Assembly (NCBI RefSeq): GCF_018143015.1
Contig: NC_054743.1
Span: forward strand, 26,597,934 to 26,661,933
Length of the DNA: 64,000 nucleotides
Reading direction: 5' to 3'
From: Lytechinus variegatus
Taxonomy: Eukaryota; Echinodermata; Echinoidea; Temnopleuroida; Toxopneustidae
Shown here: positions 20,525 through 32,202 of the stretch, one piece after another
Layout of the letters: each line of letters starts with the position of its first letter
Position numbering within the stretch: the first letter of the stretch is position 1
Notes under the pieces: generated by a model
What the model was told of the DNA's origin: nothing
What the model saw: only the letters and a program-made list of their open reading frames with translations
The model's database searches: none
Position numbers and translations under genes: made by a program

Positions 20525-23500
20525 CTGTAAGAAAAAAGGATTTAGAATGAACTAATCTTGTTAAATGATCCTAGAGAAAAGTTTCTGGTCATATCCTGGA
20601 CACTTGTCCAGTGTGTCTGAGTTGATGGCATCTTTGAGTTTATATTCACTTGGTCTACAAGAAATTGGTGTTAGTTCTCAGATAACCTAGTACCAAGTAG
20701 GTTAAAACAGGTCATTGCCCATAAAGTACCATCATGTTAGCCTTCAGATTAATTGGTTCAAGACTTTTTGGATCTTTATCATTTTCAAGAATACATACAG
20801 CTGCACATGATTCTTCAATCTATAATCATTCATGGCACAAACTTGTCTTCTCATGGTGTGTCAAATAAAAACACAATGCAAACCTGTAAGAGCAACTTGT
20901 TTGTCTGCTGTGAGTTTCTTCATACGTTTTCTGTACATCTTCCGCTGCTCTTTGGTCGCTTTTCCCGTTGTATTGCGTTTCAGCCCAAATGACTTGCGAC
21001 GGAGACTTGACAGAGAAAAGAAAGACCCGGACCGGTCAAGACTTCTTGAAACCTTTCTCGGTTTTCTGACCTCAACGTCAGTTCTGCCAAATGACCTGGA
21101 TGTAGAAAGCTGTCTGTCAGTTGAACAACTCCGCCCGCGAGATTGACCTCGCTTGGACTTTCTCCGTGAGGGTCCGACTGTGCTTGCTGATCGTTGGACA
21201 GGTCTTTCACGTCCATTCTCTTGGTTTGCAGTGCAGCCACGAATTTGTTCGATAAGAAGTGATCTGCATCTCTCACAGTTATGGTATCCTCTAAGATGGC
21301 AATCTCCTGTACATCTGTCATATGTTTTCAAATCAACTGAAGAACATTCTTCAGACCCCAAAACATCCAGCTGTGGCATTGATAGAGACTTGGACATTCT
21401 TGCCACTCCATTCCTTTCCTTGATCTCGTCTGAAGAAGTGGACATCCCGGAAGATGGAGGAACAAGTGCAAAGGAAACAGACTGGCCCGTTTTAGATCCA
21501 GATTCACCAATTGTGTCATCAAATGATTGCTGTAGAGAATAAAAATTAAGAACAAAAAATGCAAGCAACTATATATCACAAGTACCTTCTGTGTTGTTAA
21601 GATTTCAGGAAACATCAAAATTGAATCGTCTCTTCCAAAAAGTACGTGATTCCCTTTTCCAAGATTAGATTTTCCAGTGGATACAATCAAAGTTGAACTT
21701 GAAAGGCTTCAAATGTGAATATTTTAAGATTTGGAATTTCAATTCATATATTTTGAGTCTAGCATTGGTCTGTTAATGCATGTTGCTAGTTTTATTTATT
21801 TTTTTTTTAAACCAAACAAGAATTCCAGATGTGCATTTTTGGCTAATATTCGAAGTTGCATTTTATACTTTTATTACATGTTTTAGAGTTCTTTGGAAAA
21901 TAATATTTATGGAGGAGATTAATAGTCAAAATTTATGATGCTTTTTTGGAACTTACTTGGCTATATGTGAGGTTCTTGGCTGCTGCCTGGTATTCACTTA
22001 ACTTCACCTGTTTCTTCCAAATGACCCGGAAGACAAACACGTAACAAAGAAACATTATGGGTATTGTGACGACATAATTGACCATGAAACCAACGACGTA
22101 GAAGAAACAACTCTCCCAGATGGGCGAGCAGTGGTGCGTGCCGTCCAGATAGGAGAAAGATGAAAGGAAATGAACCAATGGCAGAGCTGCGTATGATGCG
22201 GAGAAAATCCAGATCCCGACAACCATAATGCAGGAGCGTCGATGGCTTGGCGGGAAGCGCGTAGACCAGACTACAGATAGGTAGCGGTCGATAGCGATGC
22301 AGGTGATGGTGGCAAAACTGGAAGCGGAGAATAACACTGTGCAATATCCATTAAACTGGAAAAACAATGACAAAGTAAAATATCTTTCGTGTGTGAAGTA
22401 ATCATGAGTTTCAACAAAAAGTGAATGAATCAGAAAAATAAGGAAGTTTACATACAAGAAATTGTAAGTAAAAAGTATGAAGATTAATTTCAAAGTACAT
22501 TATCTTGTCATGAACCAAGTTTGTATTTCACAATTCCTGCATTGATATGAAAGAATTGATTTCCAAACTGCTAATATTAATCTTTCAAATGATAAAATCT
22601 GTTTCATTGTAGTTTCCCAAATATTTTATAAAAACTTCTGTCCATTATGATCTAGCTCTCTTGCTGTTGTATTTCTTTCATCCCCACCTTATAATCATCG
22701 TATCACTATCATGACCACCTTATGATTGATATCGTCAGCATCATCATCACCACCATTGTCTTCAGCATCACGACTTTTTCTGTCATGCATATTATTGCGG
22801 TTTATTTTCATTTGGTCCAATGCCAATTCGTCCAATTACCAACTCTTCTACTACCATTCGGTCTACCATCAGTTCATCCAATATCCACATGGTCTAATTG
22901 TGATTTTGTCCACTCGCCATTTTGTCTAATAACCAGTTGGTCCAATATAGCCATTTAGTCCATATACCATTTGATCTGATTAGACCTAGTGCTAATTGGG
23001 TAAAATGAATGAAAATAAAAAAATATCAGACCAACTGGTTATTAGACGAATGGTAATAGACAAACTGGTGATTAGACGAAGTGATAATTGGACCAAATGG
23101 TTATTAGGCCAAATGGTTGTTAGACGGAATGTTGAAGACGGAATGGCATTAGACTAAATGAAGGTAGACCATGTGGTGAGTGGACGAATTTGCAATTTAC
23201 CACCATTGTTATCGTCAGCATCAACATCCCCATAATCATCACCACCCCCCCCCCCATTATTGAATATTCAACATCGTCGTCACCATCATCACCACCACCA
23301 AATGCTGCAGAGCCAGAGGGGGGGGGGGTGTCCGATATTTCTTGCATGGGTCAGCCCCCCACTTCTCATCCCCTCCCCCTTCAAAACCGTTTCGCTACCC
23401 CTTACCACCATCTCCACCCCGGGGGGGCGGGGGCCACTTACATTGACGAGTGGATACCATGCGCGACCAAAAAACACGTAAAAAGGATGTCTTTTTCACG

Positions 23501-25975
23501 ATATGGCACGTTATGTACGTAACGTGATAAGGGTTTCAAAAACACAAAAATAGTGGGAAAAAGGGTATCTATTTCGCGAGGAAAATTACGTGTTTAGGGT
23601 CGAATTTGCGGGGATGATAAAACAAAATTAAAATGTTTTATAAAGGATGTCCTTTTTGCCCCAACACTTCGTGTTTAGAGTCCGATTTGCGCGAGGTTTA
23701 GAAGGTGGGGTCGTACTTAACCAAATAAGGTAAAGCCGACGACCGATGGACCCGTAACAATAAAACATTCCTGTACTTGTTTAGGGGTTCATTTCAGGGA
23801 ATATTTGCCAAGAGTATCGTTTTGTTTCCAATACTTGTTAAGGGTAGGGTTTCACACGCCAATACTTGTTAAGGCGTGCATTTTCAGAATATGGAAATTA
23901 CGTGTTTAGGGTGCTTTTTGAGACCCCATGGTCGCGCATGGTATCCACTCGTGAATGGAAGTGCCCCCCCCCCCCGGGTCTCCACCCCACTATTTTATCA
24001 TCATCACCACCACCACAACCATCGTCATCCTCACTATTTTCTTCATTGTCACCGTCATTACCATCATGACCTATGCATTCGTTATTGTCATCTTCACCTT
24101 TATATCTGTGGTTCATCATCTATAGCCTTTAAACAAGGCCCTGTGTTGCCATAGTTATATCACATACCTACCGACTGGGAAAACAAAATATTCGCAAAAA
24201 CCGAGTGGGTGCGAGGATTTCGTGCTCGCGACTATTAAGTCGCTCGCTCACTCGCGTATCGCTTTTTCTTTTCGTCGGCCGCTAGTCTCGTCTCAGCCAC
24301 TGCTTGACGATAAATAGAGCCAAGTTACGAGGCCTTGTCAAATGCTACATCATATTTAACCAAAGATCAAAACTTTGGTACCTGGCTACCTCCTCTAAAA
24401 AAACTTAACCATCAATTTCCGCCAATTTCTAGATATCAGCAATACAAATGTAAAACAAATCGATTCCGCAATAGCCCCATACTCCTGAATAAAGACATGC
24501 CCTATCAATCAATCCATTAATCATTTGAAAGCAATACCATAAACATGCCTACTTGCAATGTTAACTTTTTAATGAATGAGGAAAGCAACACCTGCAATTT
24601 TATATCAATTTATTCTTAATGATCTTTTACAACTTGTTTCTTATGTTTTTATTCTTAATTTACTACTTCCTCATCTAATGTATTTTTAGTTTCATCGCTG
24701 GGTGGGCTTCAGCCGCTCCCCCATTTTTCCAAAACCGTGTTGAAAACCGTGAAAATTACCACCTGATTGTGATTTTTTTGCATGGTAACCCCCGGCCCCC
24801 AACCAACCGTTCCGCAGTCCCTGCACCACTTAATCCTTTGGCATCATTATCACCATCAACGCGATCAAGCCATCTCGGTTCTCATTATCGTCACCCCCTC
24901 CCCAAGACCTAGCTCACCATTTAATACTTATTTCCATCAACGTCACTGTTATCACCACCACCATTCATTATCGCCATTTCACATTTTACCATTTGACCAT
25001 CCTCATCATCACCCCAAGCAACCATCCATCATCACCGCACTGTCAATTGTCATCTCCAAAGATAGTTCATTATTTAATTCATCCTCATCACCACCACAAG
25101 CACTAACTTAAAATCGTTGCTCCTTTATTTCCGACAACTTGTAAAATGTTGAACCATATCGCATCATCAACATCACATTCTCGATTACTAGTACTTGTAT
25201 AATCACCAGCACCGCCATCTGGATCATATCTCGTCATTGCCATGTTTATTTTCCTTTTCATTCCAAAAAGATTTTGAAACCATTATCACATATAAAAGAA
25301 GCTATAGTCACCATCTCATCATCGCCGTTATCCTTTATCATTGCCATCACCATTATGATCATGATCACGATGGCGGCATGGCAGTAAGGAGTGGGAAGGG
25401 GGGAGTACTGGGGCAGATCCAAGATTGCCCATATCGGGGAGGCTGCTTTTGCAACAACAAAAATACTCACGGAGTGCCTTTTTACTTAAAAAGAATGACA
25501 AGCAAAATATCCGCTTCAAATCATATTATGCATTCTTGACCCTGATCATCGACATCATTCCTATATCATCATTATCATCGTCATCATTCTCGTCATCATC
25601 GTCATCATCACCATCGTTATCATCACTTACATCGCACAGGACAGGATATGTCTTCAAGAGACGGCCGTCGTCGAATACAGATATCATTGAAAACACCATG
25701 CTCGTTAACGCGACCCCGAGATCGTCCAGCGTCAGATTGACGATCAAGATATTATGCGGATTCTTCCTCAGCATCGGGACACGGAAGATGGTAACCATGG
25801 CGACCAGATTTGCTACGATTGCGATCGCCATGATGAGAGCGAGCGTGGAAGACTCGAGGATAACTGCGAGTGAGTTTGACTTGTGGAGGACGGTTTCGGC
25901 GGTTGCATTCATCGCGGTAACCATCCCGGTCGTTAAAAATGTATCTCCATACAATGTTGACATTGGGGTAGTCAT
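20268..25975 (-). CDS. Class A (rhodopsin-like) G-protein-coupled receptor, orphan
   Basis: A seven-transmembrane plasma-membrane receptor of 548 aa in four exons: 25975-25631, 22355-21957, 21529-20884, 20524-20268. All junctions are GT-AG, with phases 0, 0 and 1. Visible landmarks are an N-terminal NAT glycosylation site (residue 23), Asn56 in TM1, Asp85 in TM2 (NLTLDDL), Cys114 at the top of TM3 pairing with Cys191 in loop 2, DRY at 138-140 (exactly 25 residues after Cys114), Trp164 in TM4, a TM5 Pro, CWLPY in TM6 (474-478) and DPVIY in TM7, where NPxxY would be usual. The third intracellular loop is about 230 residues, Ser/Arg/Lys-rich, with a Cys cluster (DRCTGDCHLRGYHNCERC). The C-tail is short and acidic. 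The start is supported by an in-frame TAG at 25990-25988. The ligand is unknown; the exon structure is convincing. Confidence 0.92.
20884..21529 (-). CDS. GPCR exon 3 (long third intracellular loop)
   Basis: 646 nt from acceptor TTCTCTACAG to a weak donor GTTTGC (20883). It encodes QSFDDTIGES to LTADKQVALT: a hydrophilic loop with many Ser, RRKS and RSxS-type basic patches (possible kinase and arrestin sites, inferred) and a Cys cluster. The join to exon 4 gives the expected KQVALTGSFLILSS entry into TM6. Confidence 0.9.
21957..22355 (-). CDS. GPCR exon 2 (TM3-TM5)
   Basis: 133 codons from acceptor TTTTTCCAG to donor GTAAGT, starting FNGYCTVLF. It contains the DRY motif, TM4 Trp, the loop-2 Cys (THHCSPIW) and TM5 (TIPIMFLCYVFVF). 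Confidence 0.95.
22795..23195. repeat. Foldback of TTGGTCCAAT-type phrases in GPCR intron 1
   Basis: The left half repeats phrases like TTTGGTCCAATGCCAATT and GTCTAATAACCAGTTGGTCC; the right half carries their complements (GACCAACTGGTTATTAGACG, GGACCAAATGGTTATTAGG). Both sides are flanked by similar CATCAYCACCACC sequence. Confidence 0.78.
23417..23979. mobile_element. TIR element with G/C-run ends in GPCR intron 1
   Basis: The ends are a poly-G or poly-C run followed by CACTTNCATTNACGAGTGG and ATACCATGCGCGACC, inverted at the two sides (23417-23470 and 23925-23979). The interior repeats AATACTTGTTAAGG and TTACGTGTTTAGGGT. It has no coding capacity. Confidence 0.8.
23995..25190. repeat. CAT/CAC/ATC-rich cryptically simple DNA
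   Basis: Dominated by CATCATCACCACCAC-like triplet runs (23995-24125, 24830-25100) that continue near 25210-25370 and 25545-25625. They give His-rich open frames on + and Asp-rich frames on -; I treat these as non-coding. Confidence 0.75.
24705..24800 (+). repeat. GGGCTTCAGCC-TTGCATGGT dispersed repeat, copy 1
   Basis: GGGCTTCAGCC, AAAATTACCACCTGATTGTG and TTTTTTGCATGGT recur in the same order at 45210-45316. Confidence 0.7.
25631..25975 (-). CDS. GPCR exon 1 (N-terminus, TM1, TM2)
   Basis: 115 codons from ATG 25975 to donor GTAAGT at 25630. It covers the extracellular N-terminus, TM1 (about 40-62) and TM2 (about 75-97), ending YPVLCD. A four-codon upstream ORF (ATG 25983) overlaps the start codon as ATGA. 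Confidence 0.9.
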
Positions 25976-25994
25976 GTTGGCATAGATCTATAAT

Positions 25995-26700
25995 CCACTT
26001 TGGATGGAAGAGGAACTCCTCATATGTTTTCACTTCACTTCGTCTAGACCACTTTTGCAATCAAGTTTGAATGTAGTTGTGGAAATAAAATCCGTATGAT
26101 ATGGAATAAGTTGTGCTAGTGCTCTTTGCTTCCTTCAAAACCACGATTATAAAAACGCAAAGCAGGTATAATGCCTACTGCATGGATGTGAAAGACATTA
26201 TAGAAAAAAGATAATCAATTAATACTTTGACGTAAAATGGAACTATTAAGATCAAGTTTCATATCACGGAAACGCCTGGTATTTACAAAGGATGTTTCGA
26301 TCGCTTTAATTACATAAGCCTTTAAGTAGAAAAGGGGGAATTTCAGTTCGAGTATCATTATCAGGTTTAATAGTATTCCGGACCCGGTTACATAAAGCTT
26401 AGCATGAACGTATACTTTATTTCAATTGGTTGCTTGTAATGTCAAAGACAACCATTCGGAACAAACAGATGTTGGAATGGACCCCAACCCCCACAAGTAT
26501 AAGGACAAAAAGAAAGAAAATAAAAGGAAAGTATTATGTAATTTTTATAATATGCAAAAAACTCACACAATTTTGATTTTGTATTCAAGATGTTAAGATA
26601 TTTCTCGCTTCGCTAGTTCGTAGCGTTAAGAATAATTTGCCGCCTGCGCCATGTCTGACCCTCTCAAGATTATTTTACTCATAACGCCACTGATTTTAAA
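25995..26700. other. Region upstream of the GPCR, no recognised feature
   Basis: Should contain the promoter and 5' UTR of the minus-strand GPCR. I see no clear TATA box or other dependable core element. Confidence 0.4.
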
Positions 26701-26706
26701 AGTTTG

Positions 26707-26852
26707 GGGGCCCGTTGCAGAAAGAGTTGCGTTCAAACGCAAGCCAAGTATCAATCGCAAGTCCCAAATGCGCGACGTTGATTGGTTGAAAATCAAGTCA
26801 CGCATGATTTTTAGAGTTGCGATTGATTGCAACTCTTTCTGCAACGGGCCCC
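26707..26852. mobile_element. MITE family E, copy 1
   Basis: A 146-bp element with TIRs GGGGCCCGTTGCAGAAAGAG / CTCTTTCTGCAACGGGCCCC. The interior has a TTGATTGGTTGAAAATCAAG inverted motif. Nearly identical to 28940-29087. Confidence 0.9.
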
Positions 26853-27914
26853 TGGTCTACTAAGCGGTGTGTCATTGGGCTCTTCATGGTTTCAGTTCCC
26901 ATCTTAATTAAGTTATGTATCAAAATAATGGTTGAATTTATTGAAAATCGTATGCCATGCAAAGATGTTTAAGATCACAAATATGGTAGCCATGGGCAGA
27001 AATCCCAGGGGGGGGGGGCGCGTCCCCCTACCAAAAATAGTAAGGGGGACACAATATCAAATGCCCCCTACTATTTTATGATGGAGAAAAATACATCATT
27101 CACAATTGAAATGATACATGTTTTTAGGACTAAATAATGATTACTTTTTTGGGGGCTTTTCAAATTTTCCAGCCCCTGGTCGCCCTACCTTTGGGGACAG
27201 ATTTCCGCCCATGATGGTAACGAACTCTCGGCTTATGCAATTTCCTTTTTTTTAATCACATCCACTGGTTGTGACCTATCCGCGATTGTTTCAAATACTT
27301 TTTCCAGTTTCAATACTTCTTTTCTTGATTTTTATTGAAAATATCGAAAATAAAATTTATTTTGTTTTCAGTATTGACATGTTAACGTTAGTTTGATTAT
27401 CGGATATGCTCCTGTTGATTAGAAAAATATTGAATTCAAAGGGCGAAAAAGAAATGGCAATTTTTTTTAATGACAAATAAAAATTCCGCTTCCACACCCC
27501 GTGCATATATTGTCTGTTTAATGAGATACATAAGTATTTTGCAGCTCGCTATTTTCGTTTCGATCTAAAGAGATAGCAAATCTTTCGACCCTACTCAATA
27601 AAATGAAGTAAATAGATAAATAAATAATTGAATAAAATAATCGATAAAATTAATTAATGAATTAACTAGTATCTAGTTTTCAGCTCATTTCTTCGAGCAG
27701 CCGATGGAAGAAACTTGTTATTGAGATCCCCCCCCCCCCCCGCATTGGACGATGCTGGGTCCGCACCTGCTTGTAATCCTGCTTTTAATCATATTGACTT
27801 TCAAGTTTATTGTTTTGACACTAAACACATCGCCTTCCTTTAATGGAATATATTTTCCGTATCATATACCTGTCACGTGACTTTCCATTTCATTTCCTTC
27901 TTGCATTTTAGAAG

Positions 27915-28509
27915 TTTAAAGGTCAAGTCCACCTCAGAAAAATGTTTATTTGAATCAATAGAGAAAAATCAGACAAGCACAATGCTGAAAATTTCATCAA
28001 AATCGGATGTAAAATGAGAAAGTTATGACATTTCAAAGTTTCGTTTATTTTTAACAAAATAGTTATAATATGAAAGAGCCAGTTACATCCAAATTAGAGA
28101 GTCGATGATGTCACTCACTCACTATTTCTTTTGTTTGTTATTGTTTTAATTATACAATATTTCAATTTTTACGAATTCGATGATTAGGACTTCCTTGCCT
28201 GAAGCACAACATGTTAAAACAGTGGGAGGAATTGAACTTCATTTCACATGATAATGATGAGAAAATCAAAATATTTCACATTTCATATAATAAAATACAA
28301 AAGAAATAGTGAGTGATGTCATCAGTTCCCTCATTTGCATACCGACCGAGATGTGCATATAACTGTTTTGTGAAATGAAGTGAAACTTTAAAATGTCATA
28401 ACTTTCCTATTTTACATCCGACTTTGATGAAATTTTTAGTGTTATGCTTGTTGATTTTTTCTCTTTTTATTCAAATCAAAGTTTTTGTTGGGGTGGACTT
28501 GTCCTTTAA
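27915..28509. mobile_element. Long-TIR foldback element C, copy 2 (inverted relative to copy 1)
   Basis: It starts TTTAAAGGTCAAGTCCACC and ends GGTGGACTTGTCCTTTAAG, with the same arms and centre as 15880-16480 in reverse orientation. Confidence 0.88.
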
Positions 28510-28939
28510 GTCTTGAGACACCGCCACAACATGCGGAAAAGGATTCAATACGATTTGCGCTTTTTCCAATGACAATATGCGTGATCCGTTTGAAATTGGT
28601 TTCGTTATTGTTACTATGGTTACTGAACCTAAAAGCGCAGTGAAATGCTTCATTTGTTTAAACGTATGTTGTTTCAAATCCTGTGGGACCATGATCAGGC
28701 CATGGTTACTTCGAAACTCTTGACAGTCGAGGGAATTTCCCTTAAACATGTTAATCCGTTCGAATTGATCAAAAGCGATTTTGGCACACGTAGACCTATA
28801 TCCTTTTGGGTAAAATTAATGAATGGTAATATAGATTGTAAGTTTCGAGGGAGAGAGGGGGAGAAACAGATAGATTGATAGACATGTGGGGGGATGGGTG
28901 AGGGGGCCAGGGAGGGATGCACAGAAACAACTCCGATCA

Positions 28940-29087
28940 GGGGTCCGTTGCAGAAAGAGTTGCGTTTAAACGCAAGTAAAACAAAGCAATTGCAATTCCA
29001 AAATGCGCGCTGTTGATTGGTTGAAAATCAAGTTACGCATGATTTTTAGAGTTGCGTTTGATTGCAACTCTTTCTGCAACGGGCCCC
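28940..29087. mobile_element. MITE family E, copy 2
   Basis: The ends GGGGTCCGTTGCAGAAAGAG and CTCTTTCTGCAACGGGCCCC, with the same TTGATTGGTTGAAAATCAAG core as copy 1. Confidence 0.9.
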
Positions 29088-31185
29088 TGTACTCAGATTC
29101 AGATTAAAACTTTAAATCCATATTATACACAAACTGTACAATTATTCTCAATGTCAAGTACAATAACAAATAGGTTATCTGCGTAAAAAATATACTCCAC
29201 AGAAAACGCAATTGTTGTTTCATAAAACAGAAACAGATATAATAGCCCAATGCAGAGTAAATCTTGCTTGCTTCGCATGTGGTTGTTCCAGACAAAATAA
29301 ATTGCTATAGCATGTATAGTGTCTCCTATTTTTTTTTGCAAATAAAGACACGAGTTTTTTTCTCTCTCTCCTCTGTGCCGGTCGTCGTTAACCCCCACCA
29401 AAACTTGTAAAAGGGAAATTCCCTCATAAAAGCGTGTACCAAATCCTTAATTTTGATCTTTATATATGAAATGAAAAAATCAACCTGTTCACTTACTTTG
29501 TCGCCTTCCCCCCCCCCCCCCACTTTCTCATAATTTGTATGCCCCCTATATATGAAATTTCTACATACAACCACAATTATATATGATCTATGACACCCCT
29601 TTGTTTTTGGGGGGGGGAGTGAAAATCGTATAAGATCAAAAATTCTGATATACTATAAATTATATGGAAATGTAGTCAAAAGTTATCTACCTCTATGAGT
29701 CAAGTCTACAAATACCATACCCTAAATCTAAATTTAAAAAAATCTTTCTCATTCACTGCAAATGTTATGTTGAATAAATTATCATAGTCCTGAAAAAACT
29801 CTTAGTCCCTAAATAACTTCAAAAACTTTGCAAACCTTTCACAAACATGCTCTAACTGTATACAACCTGGCCCAGTTTAGACATGTTAGAAGGAAGGTGT
29901 AGTATACCACGTGCAGCCGCACTTAAATTATGGTTTATGTTTTCATTTTTTATTATGTTGTGTTATTTATGCATTCAACATGTTTATGTACTGCTATTCA
30001 TTTTTTTTTTCGTGGAGGGCTCCTTTGTAAAGCGGTTTTTAACTGAATCGGATTACCCCCCCCCCTCTGTTTTTATGGATTTTGTAAATAAAACATGAAC
30101 AAATAAATTGAGTCAAATTACTTGCCAAAAGCGCTCCACTCGCTCGCTTATCGTAGAGAGAGTGCACAGTTTAAAACCCATCTCCCCTCACCCCCCCCCC
30201 CTCCTTCACACCCCTTAATTTTGCCTCTTTGTGCCACTAAGAGAAACAGAGACAGAAAGAATGAAAGAGAAATAAATGGGTGGGTCTCAGCTATCATGAT
30301 GTCACCAAAAAAAAAAACACCCACACGCATCCCTTACACACATTCAAATTTACGTGACTGGCGCTAGGTTGTTGAAATATTAAAGAAGTTGAACTTTCAC
30401 CCATGAAATCTTTATGATCTCAATGCAAATAGAAAGGAATTGAACTCGCTTTGAATTTCGAGGAAATATTAACAAATTATTTCATTACGCACTGAAAGTA
30501 TAACAGACGTTTTCACAATGAGTGTATGATCTTTGTAAAGCCTGCACAAAACAATATGGAAGTGAAATCTGGATGTGGTTTAACAAAGGAAGAAGTTATT
30601 TTAAAAAAAACTAACGATTATGTGCAATTTATTGAAACCGCAGTATTTTCCTTTTTTCTGTTTTTATTATAACAAATTGAATTAAACTCTAATCGAACTT
30701 TCATTTTATTTTATTACTTTCGGTACTATGCTTATGAAAATAGATGGGCCTATTATAATTACATTATGATGGGTAAAACGTTAATTCAATTCAGGAAAAA
30801 TAAATGAGAAAACCACAAAGCAAAAGAGAATGTGTATCTGAAAATGATAGCAACTTTCTCATGCGGAAAAGAAAAAAACTAACCCCTTAATTTTACTGAG
30901 ATGATTCTTATCGTCTAGATTGTTGTGCTTACAACTTTGATATCAGGAGCGCTAATATTCTTTTCACTAAGTACTTTCACTTTCGTATTAAATGTATTGA
31001 TAATATTAGATTAATTGAAGACTTTTCAATCCCTTTTGTATGAAACCCCCCAAAAAAAACTCTTGTGAAAAAATGAATTGTATAAATCACCATTAATTGT
31101 ACATTATTATAGGTCGTTGAATATAAAATAAATCGATGCTGCTATATTTTCTTCCAGCAAGATAAAGTCTATATCCACCTATATT
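29088..31185. other. Intergenic DNA without supported genes
   Basis: AT-rich with C runs at 29508-29521 and 30057-30065 and no recognised coding or RNA feature. Confidence 0.5.
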
Positions 31186-31190
31186 AATAA

Positions 31191-31351
31191 TACCTTGGTC
31201 ACATTTGATCTACGGCGGCCGTACGGCGAGTCGACAACAGCCGTTTTATTAATTTCAATTCAAACCACCTATATGTAGTTGGTACAAAAATGTTGAAACG
31301 GCTGTTTTCGACTCGCCGTACGGCCGCCGTAGAGCAAATGTGACCATGGTA
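31191..31351. mobile_element. Palindromic MITE flanked by TA
   Basis: A 161-bp element with arms of about 56 bp, nearly fully complementary: TACCTTGGTCACATTTGATC... and ...CAAATGTGACCATGGTA, both carrying TACGGCGGCCGTACGGCGAG. The flanks are consistent with a TA target site. Confidence 0.88.
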
Positions 31352-31489
31352 TAAGTTGTCAATAATCCGAGATAAATAGTCGAATATGTAAACTGTGGGA
31401 GCCAACAAATGTTTTAAATCACAAATACTGCCAAAAAAATATTGAAAGGCCAAAAATTGAGCGCTTAATATATATTATGCGCATTTATA

Positions 31490-31625
31490 CGATTGTTATC
31501 ATTGTAATTATTGCTATTATTGTTATGATAATTCTTATCATTATTATTATCATTATTATTATTATCATCATTATTGTTATCTTTACTACTATTGTCATTA
31601 TCATTAATATCATTGCTATTGTTGT
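31490..31625 (+). repeat. TTATTA/TCATTA triplet microsatellite
   Basis: Imperfect ATT/ATC triplet repeats. Confidence 0.9.
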
Positions 31626-32202
31626 TAATTCGGGAATCTTTTAAATAAAGAAATTAACAAGGAAGGATTAGCGAAAAAGAGAGATGTGGATTTTAATAAA
31701 TTGTAATTTTGTGACGTCACGTGCAATCAGCTTCCCGACTCGCCATGTAAGCTTGATTCTTAAAAAAAGTAGAAAAAGTCCATAAAGTGCAATATTATTT
31801 TCAGAAAAAAAATGTACTCGAAAGGCACCGGCCTACGTAATTGACACCTTCATGTCTCTTTTAAGTGGTAACATGTGCATCCGACATCTGAGAATTATTG
31901 ATCATTTAGTTATACCACAACATAAACACAAGCGTAAATGAAAAGGAAAATAAACTGGCTGAACTCTAATATTAACGCAGAGACAAGACACTGCTTTCTC
32001 AACTTCTTTTGACCATAAAGTTATTAGAATAGCTTTCAATCACCCCCACAATGTTATAAGAGCTTTGTGAACATGGTGATTGTTAGGGGGAGGGGGGGGG
32101 GGGGGTCCAGAAATAGTTTCTCATCGATCTCTCTATAGTTTTCCTTCATTTCATCAAGAATGAACAAGACTCTCGGGATCGCACGCCATCAAGGGGCAAC
32201 AC

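Noticed and set aside
23876..25111. His-rich + frames and Asp-rich minus frames
   Set aside because: Products of CAT/CAC triplet-rich DNA in the GPCR intron, with no conserved sequence.
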